This document shows, in pieces, positions 12,401 through 24,700 of a DNA stretch of 64,000 nt. Made by a program: the position numbers and the translations under genes. The notes under the pieces were generated by a model. The model was given only the letters and a program-made list of their open reading frames with translations. It was not told the DNA's origin and did not search any database. Positions within the stretch are counted from its first letter, which is position 1. The number at the start of each line of letters is the position of its first letter. Location of the stretch: positions 74,732,277-74,796,276 of the forward strand of contig NC_079137.1 of assembly GCF_945859705.1 (NCBI RefSeq), written 5' to 3'. The stretch comes from Episyrphus balteatus (taxonomy: Eukaryota; Arthropoda; Insecta; Diptera; Syrphidae).

Positions 12401-14817
12401 TAAATTAAATTAAAAAAATGATTTTAAGTAGAAAATAATTATCGAAATTATTGTTGTGTATTTCTCACGGAGTAGTTAAATATAGAAGAATTGAAATTTT
12501 GTAACTATATTACATAATAATATACTCTTTGTGGTTCGTATTTTGTTAAAAATTATTAAGGACAAGAAAAGCAATCAATATAGAGTTTAGAATATTTCTT
12601 AAAAGATTATTTTGTAAGAAAATTGTAAAATTTTTTAAAATGAGATTATGTTTGAGGTTGTTCGCAATTTAAGAATAAATTATATAATTGAGATAAAACA
12701 AAATTATTTAAGTACTTTTAACACTGTTTGCTTTCATTTTGCTTATTAACCTGAACAAATATTCATATTTTCATAAAAAGGACTATAAATGAGAATGTAC
12801 CGACAAAAATGAGATCTATATGGTTTCAAAGGGCATCAAATGTGATTTTTTAAATCCCTGGAACATGCTATGATGATTCCTAATTTCAAATTATAGGTAA
12901 AGTTTTTTTTTAAACCAAAACGTTTTTCAGGGAAGTCAATAGTCAGATTATCGTTCTTTTAGTTTCGTAAGATGCAGCATCGAAAAATATCCTTAGATCA
13001 TGTTAAGATAATATGTTAAGATTGTTTTTTAAATGACAGTGTTTCAGCTTGCTTTTGGTCAAAATACACATGATAGTGAATGGACCCACTTGAATTATGA
13101 TTAAAATGATCTTGGATGGATCTTTGATTAATTTGAATGTATAAGATATGAAATTCTTGCAGACCCTATTGAAGTAACTCCTAGGTAAAGTGTATGCAAT
13201 TATTTTAAGAAAGGATAAGACCAAGAAAAAATTGTTGCCACAAGATAGATTTTCTTTGGGTTAAACTAAATTGTCTGGTTTTTGAAAGTTTTTGTGGATT
13301 CATGTTACCATATTATGCACATAAAGTACCTATGCGTTTTCAAATACATTTTTTTGGTCAGAGACGTGACTAAGGAGCGATCCAGACCCGACCAAGATGC
13401 GACCATTCTTTAAAGATTTAATGTTGTTTAAAAAACACATTTTAATTTTCACAGAAGAATAAATAATGTATAAAAAACTTATCACACTAAAAGTTTTTGA
13501 AGTTTCTATTCATTTTTTTCACAGACAGAGATGCTAATTTATCGTGAAGACGTGGACAAAACTTATCACTTCACAGTTTCACAGATCAGTAATTGACCCG
13601 CTGCATACTATATGTATTTGTTTTAAGAGAAAAAATTATCACAAGAAAGCTAAACATTAAAAAATTTAATTTCAGTTTATGTATTAGAAAAAAAAGCATC
13701 GATCCTATAGCTATATGATTTTTACACTGTAGACACATTTATAATTTTAAAAGACCTTTAATATAACTTTACAAAATCAATTAATAAATTCATTGGTATG
13801 CGAAATTTTATAGGTATTTATTGTTTAAGTTTTTCTGTAGGCAAAATTGTTACGCATACACCACAGTGACCCGCTCATGGTCAACGATAGTTGATACCAC
13901 TATTTATCACTGGCCCATTAGTTCAGGAAAATAAAAAATATGTTATGTATCCGACTAACAAGTTTGCTTCTATAAAGCTTTACAGTTAGTTATGTAGCTC
14001 CTGTAAAGTTTTATAGAAGGGATATTGTTTGTTGGGTATGTTTTGTATTTTTTTAGGTACCTACTTTAAATTTGTAACAAAAAATTCAAGTGTCTTTAAA
14101 ATCTTGGAAAATAATTGATTTAAGAAATATGGAAATTATTCCATCAATATCCAACGCAACCCTGTGTAGACCTGTGTAGACAATATTTTTGAAAAAAAAG
14201 GTTAACTTTCTTCGAGTTCATAAAAGCAAGCAATAAAACTTATAATATTGCCCTAATTTAAAGTAAATTCTGACTAATTTATTTCTTCTTAGAAAGAAGT
14301 ACTAATAATTCCAAAAAGCCGGAGAACATTTCTTACAACATTTCAAATAACATCAAATTATGCATGATTTCGAGGCAATTTTGAACACCACATTCAATTA
14401 AACCAAAATCAGTATTATTCGACAATTAAGTAAATAGTAATTGGCCATTTTATGAACAGTCTTTTACTTAATGAACAAGGAGTAATGTAGATGTAGTCAA
14501 TATACATATGAATAACGTAGACACAGACATTCAAATCATCAATGATAATATAAACTTATGCATTTCCTCGTTTTGGATTTTTTTTTATTTTACATCTCAT
14601 TTTCTGCTTGCTTGCTCAGAAAAGCAATATTGAATAATTCTCTTCTCATTTTCCTCATCGAATATCCAAGCAATTCATTCTAAGAAAGTATGCAAGCAAA
14701 ATTCCTATAATTGTACGATCCCTTATTACTTGCGATAGAGCATTAAAAAGTTGACCAGTTTCTCTATAAATCAGGTATAAAAATCCCAAATTTCAGCATG
14801 CAATTATATATCAATTA
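12401..14817. other. Spacer between rt and Prosbeta2
   Basis: The first 300 bases hold the rt 3' UTR with AATAAA signals at 12399 and 12674. The rest is AT-rich with no conserved open frame. The only recognisable item is one copy of the motif ACGCATACACCACAGTGAC near 13852, which recurs near 59330. Confidence 0.55.
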
Positions 14818-15467
14818 CACTGGTTTACAAGGGTTTTGTTGCCGAAACAAAAATATACTTTTCTGAAGGTTTTTGGTGTGCTGAACTCGAATCCGAAGTC
14901 AGAAACAACTAATCAGCTCCCGTTTTTGAGATATTACCGTTAGAAAATGCAAAAATACGTTTTTTTGAATTCTTCGGACCTTATTCTTTTGTATAAAGAA
15001 AATTGTTTGAGCATATTTAGTAACGGTTTCTATAAGAACTGTTTTCCATCTTTCGACACCTTTTTAAATCTTTTCAATATCTTTTATATTGCCCGAGATA
15101 TCTCAAACTGAAGTAAGTGGGTTTGGCTTCATATATCATAAAGAAGATAATGACGTTATAAAATGTATAAAAATACCAAACAACTTAGGATATCTCGGGC
15201 AGTAAAAAAGATATCGGACAGATTTAAACAGATTTAAAAAGGTGGTAAATAGTACTTATGAAAACCGTTACTAAATATGCTCAAAAAATTTTTCTTATAT
15301 AAAAGAATAAGGTCCGAAGTACTGCATTTTCTAACGGTAATATTTCAAAAACGGGAGCTGATTAATTTTTTTTGACTTCAGATTCTAGTTCAGCACACCG
15401 AAAACCTTCAGAAAAGTATGTTTTTGTTTCGGCAACAAAAAAAAAAGTTTAATTTTGTTAACCAGTG
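14818..15467. mobile_element. 650-bp foldback transposon with CACTGG ends and TTA duplication
   Basis: Left end CACTGGTTTACAA and right end TTGTTAACCAGTG are inverted, and the inverted match continues for roughly 300 bp per arm with indels (for example TTGCCGAAACAAAAA, CTTTTCTGAAGGTTTT, CAGCTCCCGTTTTTGA, CCGAGATATC). Both ends are flanked by TTA. CACTR ends with 3-bp duplications are the hallmark of CACTA (EnSpm) elements, so a non-autonomous CACTA-like foldback is my inference. There is no coding sequence. It lies just downstream (transcript sense) of Prosbeta2. Confidence 0.85.
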
Positions 15468-15746
15468 TTATCGATTGATAGTTGTTAAACATAATAATTT
15501 TTTATCATAACGTTAACGGTACTTGTCATAGAACCTTATTTTTGGTTTCTGAATTTCTTGTAACTAACTCATGTTTTTAAAAAATATCTCTTAAATAAAA
15601 ACACCAAGTTGGTAATTTTAATTAGAAAAAAAGGTCAATACCGTTTTACTCCCATTCAATTGGATTAAATTGTATAAATCATTTTACAAACATACATTTA
15701 TAATTTTATTTTTTTGTTTCTTCAACTTCCTCAACCAAAATTCTTC

Positions 15747-18700
15747 TTATTCTTCCATTGGAACTGGTAAAACCTCTTCGGTAATTTCGAATTTATGGAT
15801 TTTAGTATCCAGTACAGCGGTGGTTCCCAATTTGAAATCATAATTCAACTAAAAAAAAAAAAAACAATCAAAATTAGATTCGAAACAAAATAACCAATTC
15901 CTCTTCTTACCTTCCTTTCACCCTTCTGATTCGACAATTCATAATTTCTCAAATAATCACATGAATCTTTACGAATCACACACAAATCAACATTTGATCC
16001 GGAACCCAAATCGTTAAAGATACCAGCACGAATAGCATCGCGCACAAGCAACTTGCCTTCTTCCTCTTCCATATCGGGCTTCCAACGTGACTCAAACACA
16101 GACATGGCAGCCAAACTTCCCGATCCCATTGTCGCGTATGGAAGTTTGTCGGTGGAACCGTGAGGATGAATGCAATAAATGTAGGCGCCAGTTTTATCAA
16201 CTCCACCCAAAACCAAAGCGGCACTAATGTGTCCTTGGTAACGGAACAACATCTGCTTGAGCAAAGTGTTGGCTGCTACAACTGGGACTTGACGGCCAGT
16301 ATTCAAGCGATGTAATTCCAATTGAGAGGCAATTGAATCAGTTGTCATTTCTGTGTCTGCGGCGGTACCAGCTCCACAACAACTAAAATTGACCAAATTA
16401 ATAGAGTTCTCAGATATATAGCAGTCGCACTTTGAACCTTTTCACAAATATATTTCATCTTTTAGCAAATAGAAGGCGTGTTTTTTCTACAACTCAGTAG
16501 CTACCCATTTTTTTATTTGATTCGAAAAACAATAAAAAAAAATACTTACTTGTGTAATTTGTATTATTGTTTAGTGAATAATATAAAAAATGAGTAGCTA
16601 CTGAGTATTGGAAAAAACACGCCCATAATACAACTAAAAACAAATCAATTAAACCAAAAAGCAAATATGTATACTTAAACTAAAGCAAATTATTTAAACT
16701 TAGCAAATCTATTAAAAAAAAAAATATTTCACCTTTAACCCCTTGTAGCCCCATGTGACATTTCTGTTACTAACTAACAAAGATCCCACAAAAGCCGTAC
16801 AAACTGTATTTTTTTTTAAGCTTATAACATAAGTTCAACATAATAATTTAACATAATTTTTAAATATTTCTTTATCGAAATAGTACACCATATTTCTAAA
16901 AAATGGCACCAATAGTTTTTTATGGGCAGTTCATGTTGAAAGCTAAATTTTGTGTAAAAAGCACGAAATTCAGAAAAAAATATTTTTCCTGCATAAAGCA
17001 TAAACTAACAGGGTTTTATTTTTGGATTTTAGGAAAGTGCCTAAAAATAAATATTAGATGGGTTTTTGTTTGAATTTTGGCATTTATGTACATATATGAT
17101 AAAATATATTACTTAAACTTAAATTCGTTATCTTCTTCCTTGGCTCTAGGTCTAAGTTTGAAATTTTTAGCTAAGTGAAGTTTCATTTTTCTTGTCAGAT
17201 GTTTCCCTATTGACTGAACTGCACATTTTCTTTATAGGCTCTTATTGTGGTTTTTGGGTGATACGGACAGCTTCTAAATCTGCATGCCTTCTTTATAGCA
17301 CGATATGAAGACTTAAAATATGTTTGGGTTCGAGGAAACTTAGATGAGTGGGAGGGTTTTTTTGGTGGAGTAAAGTGAGGTTTATTTTAACATATTTAAC
17401 GGGAAAATAAGACAGAGTCCAAGTGCCTTAGTTTCGAAGAAAAAATAAAAATCAAGTTGTAGACGGAACAAAATTAAGGTGTGTGTGTAAAATCGAGAAA
17501 AAAATGAATAATCATAGAACCTAGATAGCAGTTCTTTAAGAAACAAAGAAAACTACGAAAAAACTATAATAAAAACATGATACGAGGGGAAAAGAGCCTT
17601 ATAATGAAAAGAAAAGCGCACTATCCTTTGGTTGGTGTATTCGATTCTTCCGTATTTAAATCTTAAATTAAATCTTCCCTTGCAAGTACTCTTAGTCTTT
17701 GAACTATGGAAAGATTGATAAGAAGTGCCCAAACCTAGATCGCATTTAAAAACAATAGGAAACTCCGTTAAAACCTTAAAGAATCGAAAATAGGTTGAAT
17801 TTTGAAAAGTGTCACATGAGTTAAAAAAGAAATTTGCAGCGCGTGTGTTTTTTTCAAGGAATTAAATAAAATTTGTGTGTTCTGGAAGGTTTAAATCATT
17901 TTTAATTTGATTTAGGAATAAGCGAACTGCTTTTGCAGCGAAATTATAGCCATTAGGTCGAAGTATTCGATATTCCCTATTTTGATAAGAATGGCCTTGA
18001 TTTTCCGTCGTTTTGTTTCACTGCAAATTCCTTTTCTTTTCTGGGGAATAAAGAGGTATTGAAACCGTCAGAACAGGGCCCTATTGCACCAACCACTTTG
18101 CACTTTGCATTTTGCAAATTTGCACTTTAACTTTGCAAATTCTGTTGTACCAAACTCCAATTTGCAAAGAGGAAATTATTTTTTTGAAAAGTAATACAAA
18201 AATTCCTTCTTTGCAAATTTTGTTGCACCAACCACAAATTTTCAAAGCACAAAGTACCTACTTTTCTGAAAAGTGCAAAGTTTTGCCAATTTGCAGAGAA
18301 TTCTTCGATTTCGTTGCACCAACCAAAAAAACTTTGCACTTTCTATATCAAATTCTGCTAAGTTTTGCAATAATATGCAAAGACAAAATTTCATTTGCGG
18401 ATGGCCATTTCTCATGTAAAGTTCGGGTATATTAAATGATAATTTAAAATTAATCGCTTTGAATGACTTTTTGAAGATTAAGACTACTATTGGGAATATT
18501 TAACTATGGTTACTATGTGAAAAGAAGTTGAAGTGGCATTATTAGAATTTGTTGTGTTCTTTTTAAAAAATCATTTAGGAACGATTTGTTGTTAGATAAT
18601 GAAAAACTGTCAAACAAATTTATTTTTTTAGAATAATTCCAATTCCTTTATTATAACCGAAAATCATGTTTTTATTCAAAATAAATTTTCTCCCATCATT

Positions 18701-21700
18701 TCCAAAATTCCATTTTAACTTAATTTTTCCGCTGATTAATGAAAGTAATACAAATTTTTGAATTGTCTTGAAAACCAAATATCTTATTTCTTAGATCAAC
18801 AACTCACTAAACTCGTATCATGGAAGTGAGTTGGAAAAAGTTACCAATCGTGACTATTTGACAAATTCAAAATTATCCGTCATTCAAATAATGATTGCAA
18901 TTTAAAGTTAAAATAATGAAATTATATTGATATTAAAAATTCTATTATTTTCTTCTCTAAACAAATTACAACAAAGCAACAGTCTAAGTAACTATAACCA
19001 ACAAAATAACAAATAATAGAGTAAAGTACAACAAACTTTCAAAAGATATCGTTGTTTAACTTTCCGATGACAACAGGGGTGCTATACCACCCCAGGCTTG
19101 ATTTTTTTTTAGATACAATTATTGTTTTTTTTTTTTTTGTGAATTATCTATTTTCTGATTCTGTTGAACCCTATGAAGTGTTATGATGAAATATATAATT
19201 TTTATTGTACCTAAAAGTATTTTTTTTGTAATTTAATTTTAGGACAACCAAAAAGTGTGTCGTTATAGGAAGGTTAAGTAAAAAAGAAGACTTCAACCTT
19301 TTTTAACAACAAAAAAAAAAGTTGAAACTATTTATTGCTTTACTTTGCAAATTTTCAAACTACGCAAAGTTCCATTTTTAGTTGGTGCAACGTCCGCACT
19401 TTTTGCTTTGCAAAAAAAAACATCAAAAATTGCAAAGTGCAAAGTGGGGAACTTTTAATTTTTGGTGCAACACTTTGCACTTTTACTTTGCAGAAAAGTA
19501 TTTTTTTGCAAAGTTGCAAAATGCAAAGTGCAAAGTGGTTGGTGCCATAGTAGTAGAGTAACTAAAGTAAATTATTAGGGAATCCGGCCGAACAGCTCTG
19601 ATTTTGACGATTTTTTTTTTCAAACGTAGGTAATTAAAAATACTTTAAAGTCTATAGATTAAAAATTGCCGGTGTTGCCGTATTGTTTTTTAAAATTAAA
19701 ATTAAATTTTTTTTTAACAAAACCATTTTTTTTTGCTTAAATTTCATAAAACAAATGATAGCAAAAGATTCTCTAGGTAATTTAAGGAAAATATATAAAA
19801 GGCAGTAAGGGACAACTTCCATCGTTTAAGCGATAAATGCAATTTTCTAACATTCTGACCTCAAACACAAAAAAAATATTTTTAAAACAACGGCAACACC
19901 TACAATATTTTAAAATACATTTTTAAAAAGCCAGAAGCTCATTCTTATCTCTTAAATTTAAATCCACTAAATTTAATCAAGACTTTTTGAAAAAATGGTC
20001 CCCAAACTCAGAATTAAAAAAAAAAATATTATTAGAAAAATAAAATTTAAAATGACTTTTTTCCAAACTTTATCTAATAAAATATGAATTTATTTAAAAA
20101 AAATTTTTGGCCATAAATATTATCAGTTGAATTTCGAAGCAAAAAAGGTAGAATATATCACACTTTTGAAAAAAAAAATGAAAAATTACTTCAATTTCAA
20201 TGGTTGTTTTTTATTAAAACTGAATGTTTGCATTGAAATAATTAATTTTCTCAAAGACCGTGGTAAATAGGAACTTTAAATTTTTGCTATTTAACTTTCA
20301 ACAGTAAGGGTTATTAAATGAATAAAAAATAATTGTATGTTTAGATGTTGAACTTAAAAAAAAAATAAGTTACATTTTTTTTCAAAACTTTTATTAAAAA
20401 AAGTTCTTCGAAAATGAAATACTTTTTAATTTTTTTCATAAACCATAATACATATTGACATTTCCTTTTATGAAATTTAAGAAAAATTTTTGAAAAAAAT
20501 TTGTTTTTGTTCACAAAAATCTTCAATTAAATTTAAAAAATAAAAACGGCAACACCGGCAATTTTTAATCTATAGACTTTAAAGTATTTTTAATTACCGA
20601 CGTTTGAAAAAAAGATCATCAAAATCTAAGCTGTTCGGCATTTGAACTCAGTTGTCCCATTAAACCAATCAAAAGTCAGAAAGATGCTCCTTGGTGGAGC
20701 AAAAATCTGTCGAAACAGAGATCAAAGGTGCGTAAACTGTTCAATGAGGCAAAAAGAACTGGGGAGTGGGAAGGTTATACGGCAGAGTTGACAATTTACA
20801 ACAAAGAAATCAGAAAAGCAAAAAGAAATAGCTTGTGAGTTTTTGTGAAAATATTACCGCTACTCCAGCTGCAGCGAGACTACACAAGGCTCTAGCGAAA
20901 GACAAAACCATAAAGTCGCTAGCGCTTAGATACAATGATGGTAGCTTTACTGAAAATGAAGAACAAAGGTCGACTCTGCTACTTAACACTCACTTCCCAG
21001 GATCGCTTCCAATGACAGGAAATGTTATAGAAAGTGCAACTTTCAAACCTAACAAAACAGACTGGAAGTTAGCTACAGCTATCTGTTCAGGCAAAAGAAT
21101 TGACTGGGCGATAAACACCTTTCAACCTTTTAAGTCACCAGGTGTCGATGGTATCTTCCCTGCTCTACTTCAAAAAGGGGCGGAAGACCTGATGCCGTAT
21201 ATCACTAGCATACTTCGTAGTAGCATGGCACTTGGGCATGTACCAAGCCTGTGGAGAAGAGCTAAAGTAATTTTTATTCCCAAAACTGGGAAAAAAGATA
21301 CCACCCATCCAAAGTCATTCAGGCCAATTAGCCTGACATCATTTCTACATAAGACTTTGGAGAAAGTAATAGATAACTTCATTAGATCAGAAGTTTTAAT
21401 AAATATGCCACTTAACCATCGCCAGCATGCTTACAGGGCAGGAAAATCTACGGAAACTGCCCTTTTCGAGCTAACAAATTCCATACAAAGAGCTTTGGAT
21501 GCAAAAGAAACAGCCCTATGTGCTTTCCTAGACATAGAGGGAGCATTTGATAACACCTCTCATGTCGCTGTAAACAAAGCTCTTGAAAGGAAAAAAGTTC
21601 CTATCACTGTAGTGAGATGGATCAATGAAATGCTGAGCACAAAATGGTGTCTATCGGCAGGACTTAACATCAATCCTACAAAGACAACAATTATACCATT

Positions 21701-24700
21701 TACCAAAAAAAGACTTCTTCCCCGTATGAAACCTATACGGTTAGCTGGAGAAGTAATAGAAACACAGAAGGAGGTTAATTATCTAGGTATCACACTAGAC
21801 AGTAAACTCCTCTGGAACAAACACGTAGAAATAACCACTGGTAAAGCTACGAAAGCCTTAATGATTTGCAAAAGATTAGCAAGCAATTCATGGGGCTGCA
21901 AACCATACATCCTAAGATGGATGTTCACTATGATGGTAAGACCTATAATTACCTATGGTGCGGTAGCTTGGCACAAAAGAACCGATCTTGCAACAACTAG
22001 GAAATCACTAGATAAAGTGCAAAGACTCGCATGTGTCTGCATCACCGGGGCTATGAGAACATGCCCTACAGCAGCAATGAAGGTTATTCTTGATTTAACT
22101 CCACTTCACCTTATTATTGAAAGTGCTGCTAAGGGAGCTATCATGAGATTTGCCAAGGAAGGAACTGGGGCTGGAAAATGAAAAGGCAACAGAGAAAGAG
22201 AATTCCTGTCCAGATCCTCAGAAGAAAACTTCCTTGACTTTCCAAGAGATGCAATGGTCACGAATTATAACTTTGTGAAAAACTACAATGTACATCTCAG
22301 TAGTAAAAAAGATTGGGTAGGTGAATCTATCGACTACTCTTTTAAAGAAAATACCATCAAATGGTACACAGACGGGTCGAGAACAGCGGAATGCACAGGG
22401 GCAGGCGTTTTTGGGCCTGGTACCAAACTCTCCGTACCTATGGGTCAATCCCCAAGTATCTTTCAAGCTGAGGTAAATGCCATTGTAAAATGTGCAGAAA
22501 TAAACCTCGAATTAAATCACCGGAATAAAAACATTGCCATTATGTCTGATAGTCAAGCTGCCCTAAAAGCACTTAAATCCTATGAAATCAACTCCAAGCT
22601 AGTATTGGAGTGTATAGGAAAACGTAACGAACTTGGCAAAATAAACAAAGTCACTCTCCACTGGGTACCTGGGCACGTTGGTGTCCAGGGTAACGAGGAG
22701 GCGGACTCCTTAGCAAAATCGGGAGCAAATTCCCCTTTAATGGGACCCGAACCGTATTGCGAAATAGGAGAAAATGTCATTAAAAATAAAATAAAACTAG
22801 ACGAGGAGTCCAGGAGAGCAAAAAACTGGGCAGAACTACCAAAACTGAGACAATCGAAAATGCTCCTCGGGAACTACAACCGAGAGCGTTTCAAATCATG
22901 TATCAGTCTAAGTAGGAACAATCTCAGGTTAATCACTGGGCTCCTCACTGGCCACTGTAAGTTAAGAAAGCACCTACATATTTTGGGTTTAGTAAATAGT
23001 GCAATATGTAGATTCTGTAGCGAAGAAGAAGAAACACCAGACCACTTCCTGGGTAGTTGCAATGCACTAATACACCAAAGATTTAAACACATGGGTCGCT
23101 ACCAAGTCGAAGAGGATAAATTGCACTCTTTGAAAATACCCCAAATAATCAATTTCATGAAAGGAATTAGGTTAGAGTAGGAGCTATAAAATGAGGTACT
23201 AACTCATTTAGCTTAATAGGTTGGTACAGTAGATCTTACAGGTCGCAGTACATCCTATACCCCAAATATCAATCAATCAATCAATCAATCAAGCTGTTCG
23301 GCCGGGTTCCCTAATATTGCCAATTTTTGAGCTTTAGTTACTCCACTATAGGTCCCAGGTTTACTGTAGAAAAACCAGTAAAATTTAGCTTTTTTGCAAG
23401 TCTTTCTACTCTTCGGAACTTTAACTTGTTAGAAAAGGTCGGAAATGTCTTGTTCGTGAATTTTATGAGTGAAGATAATAATTTTCGAATAAAATATAGT
23501 CAAAAAATACAATAAAAGAAGCCTGAAGAAAATAAACTTAAATTACATGACACATTTTTACTACCCGAAACCTAATGGAGTTTTTGAGATAGTTGTTAAT
23601 TAACAACTTCAGTGTCCAATGAATCATTTGTGATTCATGAATTGTATTTTTTCCCATGTTTCCTACGTTCATGAATCATATATGATTTAACATTATTACT
23701 AAACGAATATTATTCTACGTCCCTATATAAACTTGTAAAAAAACATCTCTACGTTCTTGCTTGAAAAAAAAACATCAATATCACGTCCTATGAATCACAT
23801 TTGAACATAAATTATTTTTTGTACCGCGTTTACAGCGTCCATGAAGCAATTGTGATTCATGAACATGTATTTTTAATAACGGATATATTTTATACAAAAA
23901 ATCAGAGAAATAATTTTAATATCCTTTTGTAGGTTTATACAGCCCCTAAATATGACTGCAGTAAAAATTGAAATATATTTAAGAAAACTCATTTTTCCTC
24001 AATGAGATTTTTTTGTATATTCTAATGAGTAAATTAATTTAAAACGAACAAGAAAATATAAAAAAAAATTAAATAACAATGAACAAGGATTACAAATTAT
24101 TTGCACTTTTGTGTGCGGCGTTAAAGCATGTTAAGAAGTATGCAATACCGTCTTCACCATAAGGGCACACGGGGCCCGTGCCCAGGGCCCCCATTCTCAG
24201 GGGGGCCCTGAAGGAACAAAAATTTCTCTCACACATTAATTCTCAAAACATTCAGCCCTATCGGCAATCTCACGTGAGAAATTTCCCCGGGAGTAGGTTT
24301 TCTCTCCCGGGAATTTTTCTCCTTATCGGCAATCTCCATCGGAATTTCGATTTCGGGAAAGAAGTACAGCCAACTTAACAAAACAAAAAAAACCTTCGAA
24401 CACATGTCTTCGAAAATTTTGACAACTCTAATTTGATTGTATTTAGTGCACAAAAACAATTAAAATGTTTAATAGTCAATATTTATATAAATTTTTTTCT
24501 TTGGTGTTGATTTGTGGATTTTTATTCAATAATTTTTTTTTATTTTTTGCCCATTATTTTTGTGTTTTTAATTTTAATTAAAGAATCAATCAATAAAGTT
24601 TTTTAAGCTTTGTTTTTTTTTTTGACATGATAAACAAATAACTGAAATAAATTGAGGCATTCCACATAATTTGATAATTTCTTCGACCAAAGCAGCAAAC

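Larger units (their letters stand above)
19553..23346. mobile_element. Foldback element with GTRGAGTAACTAAAG ends, interrupted by a LINE
   Basis: The left arm starts GTAGAGTAACTAAAG, then TTAGGGAATCCGGCC and GAACAGCT, then a block through ATTAAAAATTGCCGGTG to about 19690. The inverted right arm runs from about 20540 to 20639, is broken by the LINE, and resumes at 23291-23346 (GGCCGGGTTCCCTAATATT, CTTTAGTTACTCCAC). TA flanks both ends. Without the LINE it is about 1.14 kb and non-coding. The middle contains CAACGGCAACACCTACA and AAAAGCCAGAAG, related to the rt-intron foldback at 5800. It directly abuts the ACTTTGCA-repeat element to its left. Confidence 0.8.
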
